Shown here: positions 50,978 through 59,641 of the stretch, in pieces | How positions within the stretch are numbered: the stretch's first letter is position 1 | Layout: each line of letters begins with the position of its first letter | The notes under the pieces: generated by a model | What the model was told of the DNA's origin: nothing | Seen by the model: only the letters and a program-made list of their open reading frames with translations | Database searches by the model: none | Made by a program: the position numbers and the translations under genes | Source: JABCPE02 sp963516675 | GTDB lineage: Bacteria > Bacteroidota > Bacteroidia > Flavobacteriales > Weeksellaceae | Reading direction: 5' to 3' | Length of the DNA: 64,000 nucleotides | Assembly: GCA_963516675.1 (NCBI GenBank) | Contig: CAUQBH010000005.1 | Location: 62,001-126,000, forward strand

Positions 50978-51649
50978 ATGAAAAGAATCGTGAAGACCAC
51001 AGGAGACAACAGCAGAACGCTTTATATAGAAGAACTGGACGAGTGCTATCACTCGCATCATGGAGCATTGCAGGAAGCGGAGCATGTTTTCATAAAAAAT
51101 GGTTTGGAAAAATTGGATAAAAAAGAAATCAATATTCTGGAAATGGGCTTTGGGACGGGATTGAATGTCTTGGTGACGATACAGAAATTCCTTCAATCAG
51201 CAGATTTGAAAATCAATTATTATTCATTGGAGAAATATCCCATTAGTCTGGAAGAAGCTCAAAATTTGGATTATGGAAAATTGTTTGAAAATCCAGTGAT
51301 AAAGGAAGTTTATAATGAAATTCATAGCTGTGAATGGGAAAAGCAAATGCAGATTCAGCCTAATTTCTTTTTGAAAAAGATAAAAACCGATTTTTTTGAA
51401 TTGGATAAAATAGAGCTTCCCGAGATAGATTTGGTGTATTATGATTGTTTCGGAGCGAGGGTTCAGCCAGATTTATGGGAAAAGCCTTTGTTTGAATTAG
51501 TCAAAACTAAAATGAAAAAAGGAGGACTTTTGACGACATATTCTTCTAAAGGAAGTGTTAGAAGGGCTTTGCAGGAATTAGGCTTTGAGGTTCAAAAATT
51601 AGAAGGCCCAAAAGGAAAACGAGAAATGCTCAATGCTGTTTTATTATAA
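50978..51649 (+). CDS. mnmD: tRNA (5-methylaminomethyl-2-thiouridine)-methyltransferase MnmD
   Basis: MnmD does the last methylation of the wobble uridine modification mnm5s2U34 in some tRNAs. It is the methyltransferase half of E. coli MnmC; here it stands alone (223 aa) without the FAD oxidoreductase domain. Seen: the start TLYIEELDECYHSHHGALQEA, the SAM site EMGFGTGLN at residues 55-63, and DLVYYDCFGARVQPDLWEK with the late TYSSKGSVRRALQELGF. The conserved N-terminus supports ATG 50978. Confidence 0.9.
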   Translation: MKRIVKTTGDNSRTLYIEELDECYHSHHGALQEAEHVFIKNGLEKLDKKEINILEMGFGTGLNVLVTIQKFLQSADLKINYYSLEKYPISLEEAQNLDYGKLFENPVIKEVYNEIHSCEWEKQMQIQPNFFLKKIKTDFFELDKIELPEIDLVYYDCFGARVQPDLWEKPLFELVKTKMKKGGLLTTYSSKGSVRRALQELGFEVQKLEGPKGKREMLNAVLL

Positions 51650-51652
51650 AAC

Positions 51653-51682
51653 AAAATCCCTTAGATTTTTCTAAGGGATTGT
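51653..51682. terminator. Bidirectional terminator
   Basis: A 10-bp stem AATCCCTTAG (51655-51664) with CTAAGGGATT (51671-51680), between the convergent mnmD and the beta-barrel gene. Confidence 0.75.
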
Positions 51683-51698
51683 TTATCATTTTAATTTT

Positions 51699-52178
51699 TT
51701 AGAAAGTAACTCTCATACCAAGTCCGAATCTTGCTGCATCAAAATCAGAGTTTCCTGTGTAGAACCAAATTCTAGGTCTCCAGTCGAAAAATATCCCTAG
51801 TGGAGCTCCTGGAATCTTGAAATCTATACCAGCAACAGGCGCAAGAGAGAATATAGTGTTTCCCCCTCCTTTAGGGAAAGAAATACCAGGACCCATACCA
51901 ATGTACCAAGCTAATCCTCTTGCAGAACCTCCAAATTGTTGTTCATAATGATACATAAAGCTAAGGTGAGTAGCTCCTCTTCCAAATAATACTGCAAATT
52001 CTCCTGCATGATTTGAAGCAAAGAAATGCTTAACATGAGGACCAACTACAGTTCCATCTCCTACATCAGCAAGAATACCAATTCCTGTGTTATAGGTTGA
52101 ACCTCTCTGTGCATTCATTTTTGATAACCCAAAAGAAAGCACCATCAAAACGCTTAATAATTTTACTACCTTTTTCAT
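51699..52178 (-). CDS. Small outer-membrane beta-barrel-like protein
   Basis: A 159-residue protein with signal peptide (MKKVVKLLSVLMVLSFGLSK, cleavage after NAQ). The mature part alternates glycine-rich loops and amphipathic strands (HAGEFAVLFGRGATHLSFMY, LAWYIGMGPGISF) and ends in an aromatic F (GLGMRVTF), the typical signal for outer-membrane insertion by BAM. Probably an 8-stranded barrel. Function unknown. Confidence 0.8.
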   Translation of the reverse strand: MKKVVKLLSVLMVLSFGLSKMNAQRGSTYNTGIGILADVGDGTVVGPHVKHFFASNHAGEFAVLFGRGATHLSFMYHYEQQFGGSARGLAWYIGMGPGISFPKGGGNTIFSLAPVAGIDFKIPGAPLGIFFDWRPRIWFYTGNSDFDAARFGLGMRVTF

Positions 52179-52197
52179 AATTAGAAATTTAATTTTT

Positions 52198-52229
52198 CAA
52201 ACTTACTAATAATTAACGAGAAAAGACAA
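52198..52229 (-). promoter_or_regulatory. Promoter of the beta-barrel gene
   Basis: On the minus strand TTG (52227-52229), a 21-base spacer and TAAGTTTG (52198-52205) fit the Bacteroidota promoter. The start codon is 20 bases further. Confidence 0.65.
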
Positions 52230-52257
52230 AGTTTATTTCATTTTTGTAAAAAATCCC

Positions 52258-52265
52258 TAATTTTG
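52258..52265 (+). promoter_or_regulatory. Putative -7 box for the fRMsr gene
   Basis: TAATTTTG matches TAnnTTTG 32 bases before ATG 52298. No matching upstream element is seen. Confidence 0.4.
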
Positions 52266-52297
52266 GGGAGATTTTTAGTATATAAATTATAACTACT

Positions 52298-52783
52298 ATG
52301 GCAGAGAATTTATTTATCCCAGAAAATGGAACAAAAATAGAAAAATACGAAGCGCTATTGCCTCAGCTGGAAGCTCTTGTAGAGGGCGAAACCGATTTAA
52401 CGGCTAATTTGGCCAATGTTTCTTCGGCGCTGCATCAGGTTTTTTCTTGGTGGTGGGTAGGTTTTTATTGGGTAAAAAATGAAGAATTGGTTTTGGCGCC
52501 ATTCCAAGGGCCGATAGCTTGTACTAGAATAAAGTTTGGTAAGGGTGTTTGTGGAACGGCTTGGAAGGAGGAAAAATCCCAGCTGGTTCCCGATGTGGAA
52601 AAATTCCCTGGTCATATCGCGTGTAGTTCTGCGACCAAATCAGAAATTGTAGTTCCTATTTTTGATAAGAATAGGAAAGTCATAGGAGTTCTCGATGTGG
52701 ATAGTGAGCAGTATGGAACCCTAGACGAAACGGATGTGTTTTATTTAGAAAAGATAGCAGAGATAGTTTCTGCGAAAATTTAA
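52298..52783 (+). CDS. msrC: Free methionine-(R)-sulfoxide reductase (GAF domain)
   Basis: fRMsr repairs oxidised free methionine. The 161-residue GAF-domain protein carries the three catalytic cysteines at Cys75 (GPIACTRI), Cys85 (GKGVCGTAW) and Cys109 (GHIACSS), at the same spacing (10 and 24) as the E. coli enzyme. The WWWVGFYWV segment lines the ligand pocket. It is cytosolic and monocistronic. Confidence 0.93.
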   Translation: MAENLFIPENGTKIEKYEALLPQLEALVEGETDLTANLANVSSALHQVFSWWWVGFYWVKNEELVLAPFQGPIACTRIKFGKGVCGTAWKEEKSQLVPDVEKFPGHIACSSATKSEIVVPIFDKNRKVIGVLDVDSEQYGTLDETDVFYLEKIAEIVSAKI

Positions 52784-52797
52784 CGCAGGTTTAGATT

Positions 52798-53478
52798 TTA
52801 TTCTTTTCCTTTAACAGAGAATTTCTCGTAGCCAGCGTAGGGTTTTAGATAACCCTGCTGCCAGTTGGAAATCAGCAGGCTTTCTAGATATTCATCATCT
52901 CTGTATTTGTGTGGATTGTATTCCTTTTTAAGGTCTATATCAGCCACATTTCCTTTTACATTCCATAGAAAAGCATTAAAACCGCCTTTGAGTTCTTTTA
53001 TCAGCTCATAGACCGTTTTTCCTGTGGAGCGGTTCATAAGTTTTGCGAAAATCTGCCCTTCAGAGGTGGTCAAATCCCTTAGTTTTGTTTCGTATTGCGA
53101 AGCCAATTCTTTTTGTTTTTCTCTTATGTGTTTTCTTTTTTCACCTCCTTTCATGTTTTGTATATCAGCCTGTAAACTGCGGTATTGTTCTAATGCAGTA
53201 AGAAATAGAGGATACACACGAGAGAGTTTTTTGTTAAGGAAAAAGTAATAATTTCGGTCAAGCTGGTTGTTAAATTTTGGTTTTGAACTAAGGTATAGTT
53301 CATCCATAATGACTATTCGCTCTCCATCGATTTCATAAACTTTGGCTTTCAGAACATTGTCATAATAATATTCTTTTCCATGTTCATCTATTAACATTTC
53401 TGTATTGGGTTTCTCCTGAGCATTTAGAATAAGCCCGAAACAAATAAGAAATAAATAGTGTAGTTTATAAAAAATCAT
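52798..53478 (-). CDS. DUF4294 family exported protein
   Basis: A 226-residue protein with signal peptide MIFYKLHYLFLICFGLILNA, cleaved after NAQ. The mature domain (YYYDNVLKAKVYEIDGERIV, KKLSRVYPLFLTALEQYRSL, QIFAKLMNRSTGKTVYELIK) matches what I know as DUF4294, a Bacteroidota family of unknown function. I chose 53478; a longer frame to 53595 overlaps the M42 gene on the other strand. It is divergent from that gene. Confidence 0.85.
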   Translation of the reverse strand: MIFYKLHYLFLICFGLILNAQEKPNTEMLIDEHGKEYYYDNVLKAKVYEIDGERIVIMDELYLSSKPKFNNQLDRNYYFFLNKKLSRVYPLFLTALEQYRSLQADIQNMKGGEKRKHIREKQKELASQYETKLRDLTTSEGQIFAKLMNRSTGKTVYELIKELKGGFNAFLWNVKGNVADIDLKKEYNPHKYRDDEYLESLLISNWQQGYLKPYAGYEKFSVKGKE

Positions 53479-53530
53479 TACTTTTACATCAATTTTTAAT
53501 TTATTCAACAATACAAAAATCATTCCTTTT

Positions 53531-54607
53531 ATGGCTAAATTTAAAAAAGAATCGTTAGAATTTTTAGAAAAATATTTAAATACAGCATCTCCCACAGGGT
53601 TTGAACAAAATGGGCAGCAGCTTTGGTGTGACTATATCAGCCCTTTTGTGGATAAAGTAGAAGTGGATTATTACGGAACGGCATACGGAATTATCAATCC
53701 CAAGGCTGAGTTCAAAGTAGTGATAGAAGCTCACGCTGACGAAATCTCTTGGTATGTGAACTATATCACGGATGATGGATTGATTTATGTTATTAGAAAT
53801 GGTGGTTCAGACCAAGTCATCGCTCCATCCAAAGTGGTCAATATTCATGGTAAAAAAGGCGTAGTGAAGGGAGTTTTCGGCTGGCCTGCTATTCACACAA
53901 GAGCCAATCAGAACGAGCCAACACCGAAATTGGACAATATTTTCATTGACTGCGGTGCGACTACTAAGGAGGAAGTAGAGGAGCTGGGTATCCATGTAGG
54001 TTGTATGATTACCTATCCAGATGAGTTTTTTGAGCTGAATGACAGATATTTTGTTTGTAGAGCATTGGACAATAGAATGGGAGGTTTCATGATTGCTGAG
54101 GTGGCTCGTATGCTGAAAGAAAACAAGAAAAAACTGCCGTTTGGGTTATATATTACAAATTCTGTTCAGGAAGAAATCGGGCTTCGCGGAGCAGAAATGA
54201 TAGCAGAACGCATAAAACCGAATATCGCGATAGTTACAGATGTTACCCACGATACCACTACTCCGATGATTGAGAAAAAGAAGGAGGGCGACCAAAAATG
54301 TGGAGCAGGACCTGTAATCGCCTATGCACCAGCGGTTCATCATAAAGTGAGAGATTTGATAATAGAAACTGCTGAGAGAAATAACATTCCATTCCAAAGA
54401 GCAGCGTGCAGCAGGGCTACAGGAACGGATACAGACGCCTTTGCTTACTCTAATGGAGGGATTCCATCGGCACTGATTTCCTTGCCGCTTAGATACATGC
54501 ACACGACGGTAGAAATGGTAGATAAGAAAGATGTAAGTGATATTATAAAACTGATTTACAACACATTACTGCAAATTAAACCTAAAATAGAGCTGAAATA
54601 TTTTTAG
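53531..54607 (+). CDS. M42 family metallopeptidase (glutamyl aminopeptidase-like)
   Basis: A 358-residue cytosolic metallo-aminopeptidase. The co-catalytic metal ligands appear in EAHADEISW (His68, Asp70), FIDCGATTKEEVEELGI, NSVQEEIGLRGAEM, VTDVTHD and the late RYMHTTVEMVDKKD. M42 enzymes form dodecamers and trim peptides. It is followed by a MerR-type regulator 15 bases later, in the same transcription unit. Confidence 0.94.
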   Translation: MAKFKKESLEFLEKYLNTASPTGFEQNGQQLWCDYISPFVDKVEVDYYGTAYGIINPKAEFKVVIEAHADEISWYVNYITDDGLIYVIRNGGSDQVIAPSKVVNIHGKKGVVKGVFGWPAIHTRANQNEPTPKLDNIFIDCGATTKEEVEELGIHVGCMITYPDEFFELNDRYFVCRALDNRMGGFMIAEVARMLKENKKKLPFGLYITNSVQEEIGLRGAEMIAERIKPNIAIVTDVTHDTTTPMIEKKKEGDQKCGAGPVIAYAPAVHHKVRDLIIETAERNNIPFQRAACSRATGTDTDAFAYSNGGIPSALISLPLRYMHTTVEMVDKKDVSDIIKLIYNTLLQIKPKIELKYF

Positions 54608-54622
54608 TAAAAATTAAAGATT

Positions 54623-54967
54623 ATGAAAATCAATCTTCCAGATAAACTGTATTATTCCATAGGAGAGGTGGCGCTGGCTTTCGGGGTCAATGCATCACTG
54701 CTCCGCTATTGGGAGAAAGAATTTCCTATTCTCAATCCTAAAAAGAATAAGAAAGGAACCCGCTATTTTACGCCAGAGGACATTAAAAACTTGAAGATTA
54801 TTTATCATTTGGTCAAAGAAAAAGGCTACACGCTGGATGGAGCCCGTATTGCGCTGGTAACCAATGATAAAATAGAGGAAAGTGTAAATATCATAGAGCG
54901 GCTTGAATTTGTTAAAAGTGAACTAAATAAGCTAAAAAATTCACTAATTGACAAAGAACAGGCATAA
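54623..54967 (+). CDS. MerR family transcriptional regulator
   Basis: A 114-residue regulator. The N-terminal winged helix (YYSIGEVALAFGVNASLLRY, WEKEF, RYFTPEDIKNLKIIYHLV) is typical of MerR, and a C-terminal coiled coil follows (ESVNIIERLEFVKSELNKL). It lacks metal-binding cysteines, so the effector is unknown. Its likely target is not clear: it is linked to M42 upstream and lies before the POT transporter, which has its own promoter. Confidence 0.9.
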   Translation: MKINLPDKLYYSIGEVALAFGVNASLLRYWEKEFPILNPKKNKKGTRYFTPEDIKNLKIIYHLVKEKGYTLDGARIALVTNDKIEESVNIIERLEFVKSELNKLKNSLIDKEQA

Positions 54968-54972
54968 ATATA

Positions 54973-55004
54973 TTGTTTAATTCTAAAAAATAGTTTTATA
55001 TTTG
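54973..55004 (+). promoter_or_regulatory. Promoter of the POT transporter gene
   Basis: TTG (54973-54975), a 21-base spacer and TATATTTG (54997-55004) fit the Bacteroidota primary promoter; the start codon is 28 bases further. Confidence 0.7.
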
Positions 55005-55032
55005 CTATCCAAAAAAAATATAATAAATCATT

Positions 55033-56412
55033 ATGGAAGTAGTTCAACAGAAGAAGGGACATCCTAAAGGACTTTACCTCTTGTTTTTTACTGAGATGTG
55101 GGAGCGTTTCAGTTATTACGGAATGCGTGCGATACTTATGTATTATCTCACGAAAACATATTTGCAGGGAGGATTAGGAATAAACTCAGCAGAAGCAAGT
55201 ATTATTTATGGTAACTTTACGGGATTAGTGTATTTTACACCATTGATTGGCGGTTGGCTAGCAGATAAATACCTGGGGCAGAGATTAGCTGTTACTATTG
55301 GCGGGATTACGATGATGTTTGGGCAATTTGCTCTTTTTCTAATGAATAATATGACAGGGCTTTATATTGGGCTATTCTTATTAATTATAGGTAATGGGTT
55401 CTTTAAACCTAATATTTCTATATTGGTAGGGAATTTATACAAAGATGGAGATGAAAGAAGAGACTCCGCATTTTCTATTTTTTATATGGGGATAAATTTA
55501 GGTGCATTAATAGCCCCTATCGTAATAGGTGTTTTAACAGATGATATTTTTGCAGCTAAGGATAATAATGGAGAAATAATATCTTATGGGTATAGATATG
55601 GATTTTTAGCATCATCTATTGGTATGTTATTAGGGCAGGTGGTGTTTAATTTGTTAGCCCCTAAGTATTTAGGAGAGATAGGAACAAAACCTGTTGTCAA
55701 ATTCGAAAAACAAGAGGAAGGGCAACAAGTAGATACTTTAAATAAAGAAGAAAAAGATAAAATAAGTGTGATATTTATTTTATTCTTATTTGCAGTATTC
55801 TTTTGGGCTGGATTTGAACAAGCAGGTTCTTCAATAGCATTATATACAGACAACTATATTGATAGAGATGTTACATTACCATTTATTGGAGATTGGACGA
55901 TTCCTTCATCTTGGTTTCAGTCGGTAAACCCTTTCTTCGTTGTTACTTTAGCTCCATTGTTTGCAATGTTTTGGAGTTCTCCTCTAGGGAGAAAAATATC
56001 TACACCTATTAAAATGGGGATGGGTATGGTCATTCTAGGAATAGGTTTTTGGTTTATGTTAGGTGCCGTTTCGGAGAGAGGCGGAGATATAAAAGATACA
56101 GCAGTAAAGGCAAGTCTTTTTTGGTTAGTAATGACATATTTTATACATACAGTAGGGGAATTATGTATTTCGCCAGTCGGGCTTTCAGTGGTGACTAAAC
56201 TTTCACCTCCTAAATTGGCCTCTGTGCTTATGGCGGTATGGATGTTGTCTTCTTCGGTTGCTAATTTCTTAGGAGGATTTATTGCTGCTTATGTTGAAAA
56301 AATGGGAGCAGGGCAAATTTTCACATATATTTCAGGATTTGTCATTGTTTGTGGAGTATTGCTTATATTGCTTAATAAGCCTATCAGTAAAATGATGCAC
56401 GGAGTGAAATAA
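55033..56412 (+). CDS. POT family peptide:H+ symporter
   Basis: A 459-residue, 12-14-helix transporter of di- and tripeptides with protons. The hallmark ExxERFxYYG is at residues 21-30 (TEMWERFSYYGMR), and NGFFKPNISILVGNLY is the second POT signature. The C-terminal signature GELCISPVGLSVVTKLSPP is also present. It would take up the peptides made by the exported DPP5-like enzyme. AT-rich codon use is stronger than in the neighbours. A promoter precedes and a terminator follows. Confidence 0.94.
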   Translation: MEVVQQKKGHPKGLYLLFFTEMWERFSYYGMRAILMYYLTKTYLQGGLGINSAEASIIYGNFTGLVYFTPLIGGWLADKYLGQRLAVTIGGITMMFGQFALFLMNNMTGLYIGLFLLIIGNGFFKPNISILVGNLYKDGDERRDSAFSIFYMGINLGALIAPIVIGVLTDDIFAAKDNNGEIISYGYRYGFLASSIGMLLGQVVFNLLAPKYLGEIGTKPVVKFEKQEEGQQVDTLNKEEKDKISVIFILFLFAVFFWAGFEQAGSSIALYTDNYIDRDVTLPFIGDWTIPSSWFQSVNPFFVVTLAPLFAMFWSSPLGRKISTPIKMGMGMVILGIGFWFMLGAVSERGGDIKDTAVKASLFWLVMTYFIHTVGELCISPVGLSVVTKLSPPKLASVLMAVWMLSSSVANFLGGFIAAYVEKMGAGQIFTYISGFVIVCGVLLILLNKPISKMMHGVK

Positions 56413-56430
56413 ATAAAATTTGTTAAATAA

Positions 56431-56468
56431 AAAATAAAAGACCGTTAAATTTCGGTCTTTTATTTTTT
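56431..56468 (+). terminator. Terminator of the POT gene
   Basis: A perfect 14-bp stem (56431-56444 and 56453-56466) with an 8-base loop and a T-run. Confidence 0.85.
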
Positions 56469-56484
56469 CAAAGAAAAAAGTTTT

Positions 56485-56492
56485 TATATTTG
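56485..56492 (+). promoter_or_regulatory. Putative -7 box for the thioredoxin operon
   Basis: TATATTTG matches the consensus and lies 24 bases before ATG 56517. An upstream in-frame ATG at 56490 falls inside this box, so 56517 is the better start. Confidence 0.6.
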
Positions 56493-56516
56493 TCGTTTAT
56501 AAATTTTAGTATTCTA

Positions 56517-57062
56517 ATGAAAAAAATAGCAATTGTATTTTCTGTGTTTTCATCAATGTTTATGATGGCACAGGTAAACTGGATGAGTATGGATCAGGCG
56601 CTGGAAGCACAGAAAAAAACGCCAAAAAAGATAATGATTAAGTTCTACACAGACTGGTGTTCTATGTGCAAGATGATGGATAAAAATACTTTTTCCAATC
56701 CTGTCATTACAGAATATATCAATGATAATTACTACGCAGTGAAATTCAATTCCGAAGGGAATGAAGATGTAACTTTCCAAGGAAAAAAATTCAATAATCC
56801 AGACTTTAACCCAAAAAGAAAACCAACTTATGGAGGTGGGCCTCAGCATCAGTTTGTAACTTATTTCGGTGTGAAGGGATATCCTACTACGGTTTTCCTT
56901 GATGAAGACCAAAAGCTTTTGACAGGGCTTGTGGGTTATTTCAACCCGAGAGACATGGAAGCGTATTTGGCTCTTTTTGCGACCAATGAATTTAAAAAAA
57001 TAAAAACTCAGCAAGAGTGGCAGTCTTACAGAGAGAAATTTAAACATAAAATTAAAAGCTAA
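56517..57062 (+). CDS. Exported thioredoxin-like protein
   Basis: A 181-residue periplasmic thioredoxin-fold protein. Signal peptide MKKIAIVFSVFSSMFMMAQ with cleavage after MAQ. The redox site is Cys48-Ser-Met-Cys51 (WCSMCKMMDK), and the cis-proline region is VKGYPTTVFLD. An insert with NPKRKPTYGGGPQHQ sits between. It may keep periplasmic cysteines reduced or donate electrons to a partner. The neighbour DUF4920 gene is 5 bases downstream. Confidence 0.9.
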   Translation: MKKIAIVFSVFSSMFMMAQVNWMSMDQALEAQKKTPKKIMIKFYTDWCSMCKMMDKNTFSNPVITEYINDNYYAVKFNSEGNEDVTFQGKKFNNPDFNPKRKPTYGGGPQHQFVTYFGVKGYPTTVFLDEDQKLLTGLVGYFNPRDMEAYLALFATNEFKKIKTQQEWQSYREKFKHKIKS

Positions 57063-57067
57063 TCTTT

Positions 57068-57550
57068 ATGAAAAAGCTAATTTTCTTGATGGGAATTTTT
57101 GGGATGAGCCTTCTTCACGCTCAGAGTAATATCCCTGAAGCTCAGAAAGGAGTGGAGTACGGAGCTGGCGTTCCTGAAAATATTGTTTATAATGTGCAGT
57201 CTATAGACCAAGTGATAAAGTCTCTGAAGAAGAAAAACGAGATAGACAGAGTAACCATCAAGGGAAGAGTAACGGCAGTTTGTCCTAAAAAAGGATGCTG
57301 GGTTACATTAGAAAACACTCAGAATGTGGAGGTTTTTGTGAAGATGAAAGATTATGCTTTTTTCCTTCCGCAGAATATCGCTGGTAAAACTATCCTGCTG
57401 GACGCGAAAGTGACTAAACAAGAGACTTCCGTGAAAGAACTTCGCCATTATGCCGAGGATGCAGGAAAATCAAAAGAAGAAATAGCAAAAATCACAAAAC
57501 CAAAAGTAGAAATACGAGTTTTAGCAAACGGAATCAAAGTCATAGATTGA
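57068..57550 (+). CDS. DUF4920 family exported protein
   Basis: A 160-residue protein with signal peptide MKKLIFLMGIFGMSLLHAQ. The mature domain has two conserved cysteines (TAVCPKKGCWVTLE) and a segment with EVFVKMKDYAFFLPQ; this pattern matches DUF4920 of Bacteroidota, an OB-like fold of unknown function. Co-transcription with a thioredoxin and the CPKKGC motif point to a redox-linked or metal-binding role, which is inference. Confidence 0.85.
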   Translation: MKKLIFLMGIFGMSLLHAQSNIPEAQKGVEYGAGVPENIVYNVQSIDQVIKSLKKKNEIDRVTIKGRVTAVCPKKGCWVTLENTQNVEVFVKMKDYAFFLPQNIAGKTILLDAKVTKQETSVKELRHYAEDAGKSKEEIAKITKPKVEIRVLANGIKVID

Positions 57551-57570
57551 TAATTTTTTAAGTTAAACAA

Positions 57571-57600
57571 AAAAAGCACTCCAAAAAGGAGTGCTTTTTA
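57571..57600. terminator. Bidirectional terminator
   Basis: A perfect 12-bp stem AAAAAGCACTCC / GGAGTGCTTTTT with loop AAAAA, between the DUF4920 gene and the convergent MFS gene. Confidence 0.85.
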
Positions 57601-58821
57601 TTAAATATCTTTGGGTTTCTTTTTCACGAATAATGTGAGTAAAAATCCTAAACAAAGCAGAACCAGCCCGATGATGTAGGAATAAACTCCTGCCTGCTCT
57701 TGGAAATAATCTTTCATATAAGCCGTAATCTGCGGGCCGATAAGTCCGCCTATTCCCCAGCCTACCATCATAATTCCGTAGAGAGAGGCCATCAGATTAG
57801 GGTTGTATTGTTCCTTCACCAAAGAAGGCATTACCCCAAGGCTTCCACCGTAGCACAATAAAACCAAGCAAACGCCCAAGAAAAATATGATAGGATTTTG
57901 AGTAAAGATAAGGACAATGAAAATGCAGATTTCTATCAGAAAAATCATCCTAAAAGTCTGGATTCTTCCTGCTTTATCAGAAACACCTCCCCACATAAAT
58001 CTTCCAAAACCATTGCACAGAGAACTTATCCCTATCAGTGTAGCGCCGTGCTGTTCCAGCTCTGTGGCATCTGTCATTCCCTCAGCTCTGAGATAATCCT
58101 GTAATAAAGGCGATTGGAACGCGATGAAAATCATCCCTGCAATCACGCTGAACATGAAAAACAACCAAGATGCAATGTATTCGCACTGGATAATGGTTTT
58201 ATAAATTGCTGAAAATGAGATTTCTGCTGTGTTTTGCGAAGTGGTGTTTTTTATGCTTAATTGATAAGTGAATATCGGCAAAACAATCAGCAGCATACAG
58301 CCAATTGCAAGGAAAGTAACAGCCAGATTTTCCTCAAATAAATTCAAGAAAAATGGTGCTAATATTTTAGACATGATTAAAGCGCCCAGCCCAAATCCTG
58401 TCACCACTAGTCCAGTCGCAAGACCTTGTTTGTCTGGAAACCAGCTCGATACGGCCACTACGGGCGTTACATATGCCATTCCCAAACCTATCCCGCCGAT
58501 AAATCCGAAACCGATGTATAGTAAAGGCAAAATCTCTAATTTTAGAGCAAAATAAGAAACAATATATCCCAGCCCATAGAGTACAGCCCCCATGGTAGCG
58601 AGGTTTTTTAGTTTGAACTGATGAAGTTTCGCGCCACACCATGCCGATGTTACTCCCATCATCAGGTTAGAAATACTGAATGCCCACGCCGTTTCTCCCT
58701 GTGTCCAGCCATAGGCCTCGCTGACAGGCTTTTGAAAGAAACTCCATGCATAGACCGTTCCCAAAAATAAATGGGTAAGAATAGCCGCAACAGCTATGAA
58801 CCAACGATTTTTATTCTCCAT
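57601..58821 (-). CDS. OFA family MFS transporter (oxalate/formate or lactate type)
   Basis: A 406-residue, 12-helix transporter. The start MENKNRWFIAVAAILTHLFL, then GTVYAWSFFQKPVSE and GGIGLGMAYVTPVVAVSSWF, are typical of the OFA branch (oxalate:formate antiporter, L-lactate permease-like). The exact substrate is unknown. A TATTTTTG box on the minus strand (58839-58846) lies 17 bases upstream. Confidence 0.88.
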   Translation of the reverse strand: MENKNRWFIAVAAILTHLFLGTVYAWSFFQKPVSEAYGWTQGETAWAFSISNLMMGVTSAWCGAKLHQFKLKNLATMGAVLYGLGYIVSYFALKLEILPLLYIGFGFIGGIGLGMAYVTPVVAVSSWFPDKQGLATGLVVTGFGLGALIMSKILAPFFLNLFEENLAVTFLAIGCMLLIVLPIFTYQLSIKNTTSQNTAEISFSAIYKTIIQCEYIASWLFFMFSVIAGMIFIAFQSPLLQDYLRAEGMTDATELEQHGATLIGISSLCNGFGRFMWGGVSDKAGRIQTFRMIFLIEICIFIVLIFTQNPIIFFLGVCLVLLCYGGSLGVMPSLVKEQYNPNLMASLYGIMMVGWGIGGLIGPQITAYMKDYFQEQAGVYSYIIGLVLLCLGFLLTLFVKKKPKDI

Positions 58822-58838
58822 ATAAAATAATTAGGGCG

Positions 58839-58846
58839 CAAAAATA
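58839..58846 (-). promoter_or_regulatory. Putative -7 box for the OFA-type MFS gene
   Basis: TATTTTTG on the minus strand matches TAnnTTTG. No clear upstream TTG. Confidence 0.45.
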
Positions 58847-58900
58847 TATAAATAAATTGAAATGAAAAAAATGTAATTCTTTCAGGGCTTTGAAATAAAA

Positions 58901-58925
58901 ATTACCCTCTATTATTGAGGGTAAT
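58901..58925 (-). terminator. Terminator of the YceI gene
   Basis: A 9-bp stem ATTACCCTC / GAGGGTAAT with a 7-base loop; on the minus strand it runs into TTTTTATTT. Confidence 0.75.
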
Positions 58926-58961
58926 TCGCAATTTTAAATTTATAATGAAAAAACTAAACTT

Positions 58962-59552
58962 TTATTCTGCTGTCATTTCAAAGTCTCCTTTTATTTGGAC
59001 TTTGTCGCTAATCATTGCTTCTGGATATCCTCCACCAACACCAAAATCAGAGCGCTTGATAATTCCTACCACTTGGTATCCGTAAGTTTTTTTCTTACTC
59101 ATAGGATTTACGACCATTCCTTTGTACAGCATATTTACGGTAACAGGTTTAGTTACACCATGAAGCGTAAGATTTCCTTTTACTTCGTAGAGTAGAATTT
59201 TCATACTGCTATTGATTTTCGTGGGCTTGATGCTGGTGCTTTGGAAAACCATTTCTGGGAATTTTTTCACATCGAAGAAATCTTCATTTCTGAGATGGTT
59301 ATCCCTTGCCTCTATGTGCGTGTTGATAGAATTCACATCCACTACGAAACTGATTTTAGAGTTTGTGAAATTCTTTTCATCAACATTCATATTTAGAGTT
59401 GCTTTCTCAAAATTCCCTGTAATTTCGCTAATTCCCAAGTGAGTTACCGAAAACTGAATTCTGCTGTGTGCAGGATCTGATTTTAAAGCATTTTGGGCAA
59501 ATGAATTTACAGCCATTAGACCCATAAATAATAATGATACTATCTTTTTCAT
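58962..59552 (-). CDS. YceI family protein
   Basis: A 196-residue exported lipocalin-like protein. Signal peptide cleaved after SFAQ. The YceI fold is seen as SDPAHSRIQFSVTHLGISEI, the VDVNSINTHIEARDNHLRNE segment, FFDVKKFPEMVFQS and KGNLTLHGVTKPVTV. Members bind polyisoprenoid molecules or amide-like ligands in the periplasm. A TATCTTTG box on the minus strand (59573-59580) lies 20 bases upstream. Confidence 0.94.
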   Translation of the reverse strand: MKKIVSLLFMGLMAVNSFAQNALKSDPAHSRIQFSVTHLGISEITGNFEKATLNMNVDEKNFTNSKISFVVDVNSINTHIEARDNHLRNEDFFDVKKFPEMVFQSTSIKPTKINSSMKILLYEVKGNLTLHGVTKPVTVNMLYKGMVVNPMSKKKTYGYQVVGIIKRSDFGVGGGYPEAMISDKVQIKGDFEMTAE

Positions 59553-59572
59553 ATTCGTTAATTTTATTGATG

Positions 59573-59580
59573 CAAAGATA
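59573..59580 (-). promoter_or_regulatory. Putative -7 box for the YceI gene
   Basis: TATCTTTG on the minus strand matches TAnnTTTG; a TTG-like element (59596-59598) is 15 bases upstream, shorter than usual. Confidence 0.5.
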
Positions 59581-59641
59581 TAGTTAATAACTATCCAAAA
59601 AATTGATTTATGATAAGATTTTAAAATATTTATGCCTAAAA

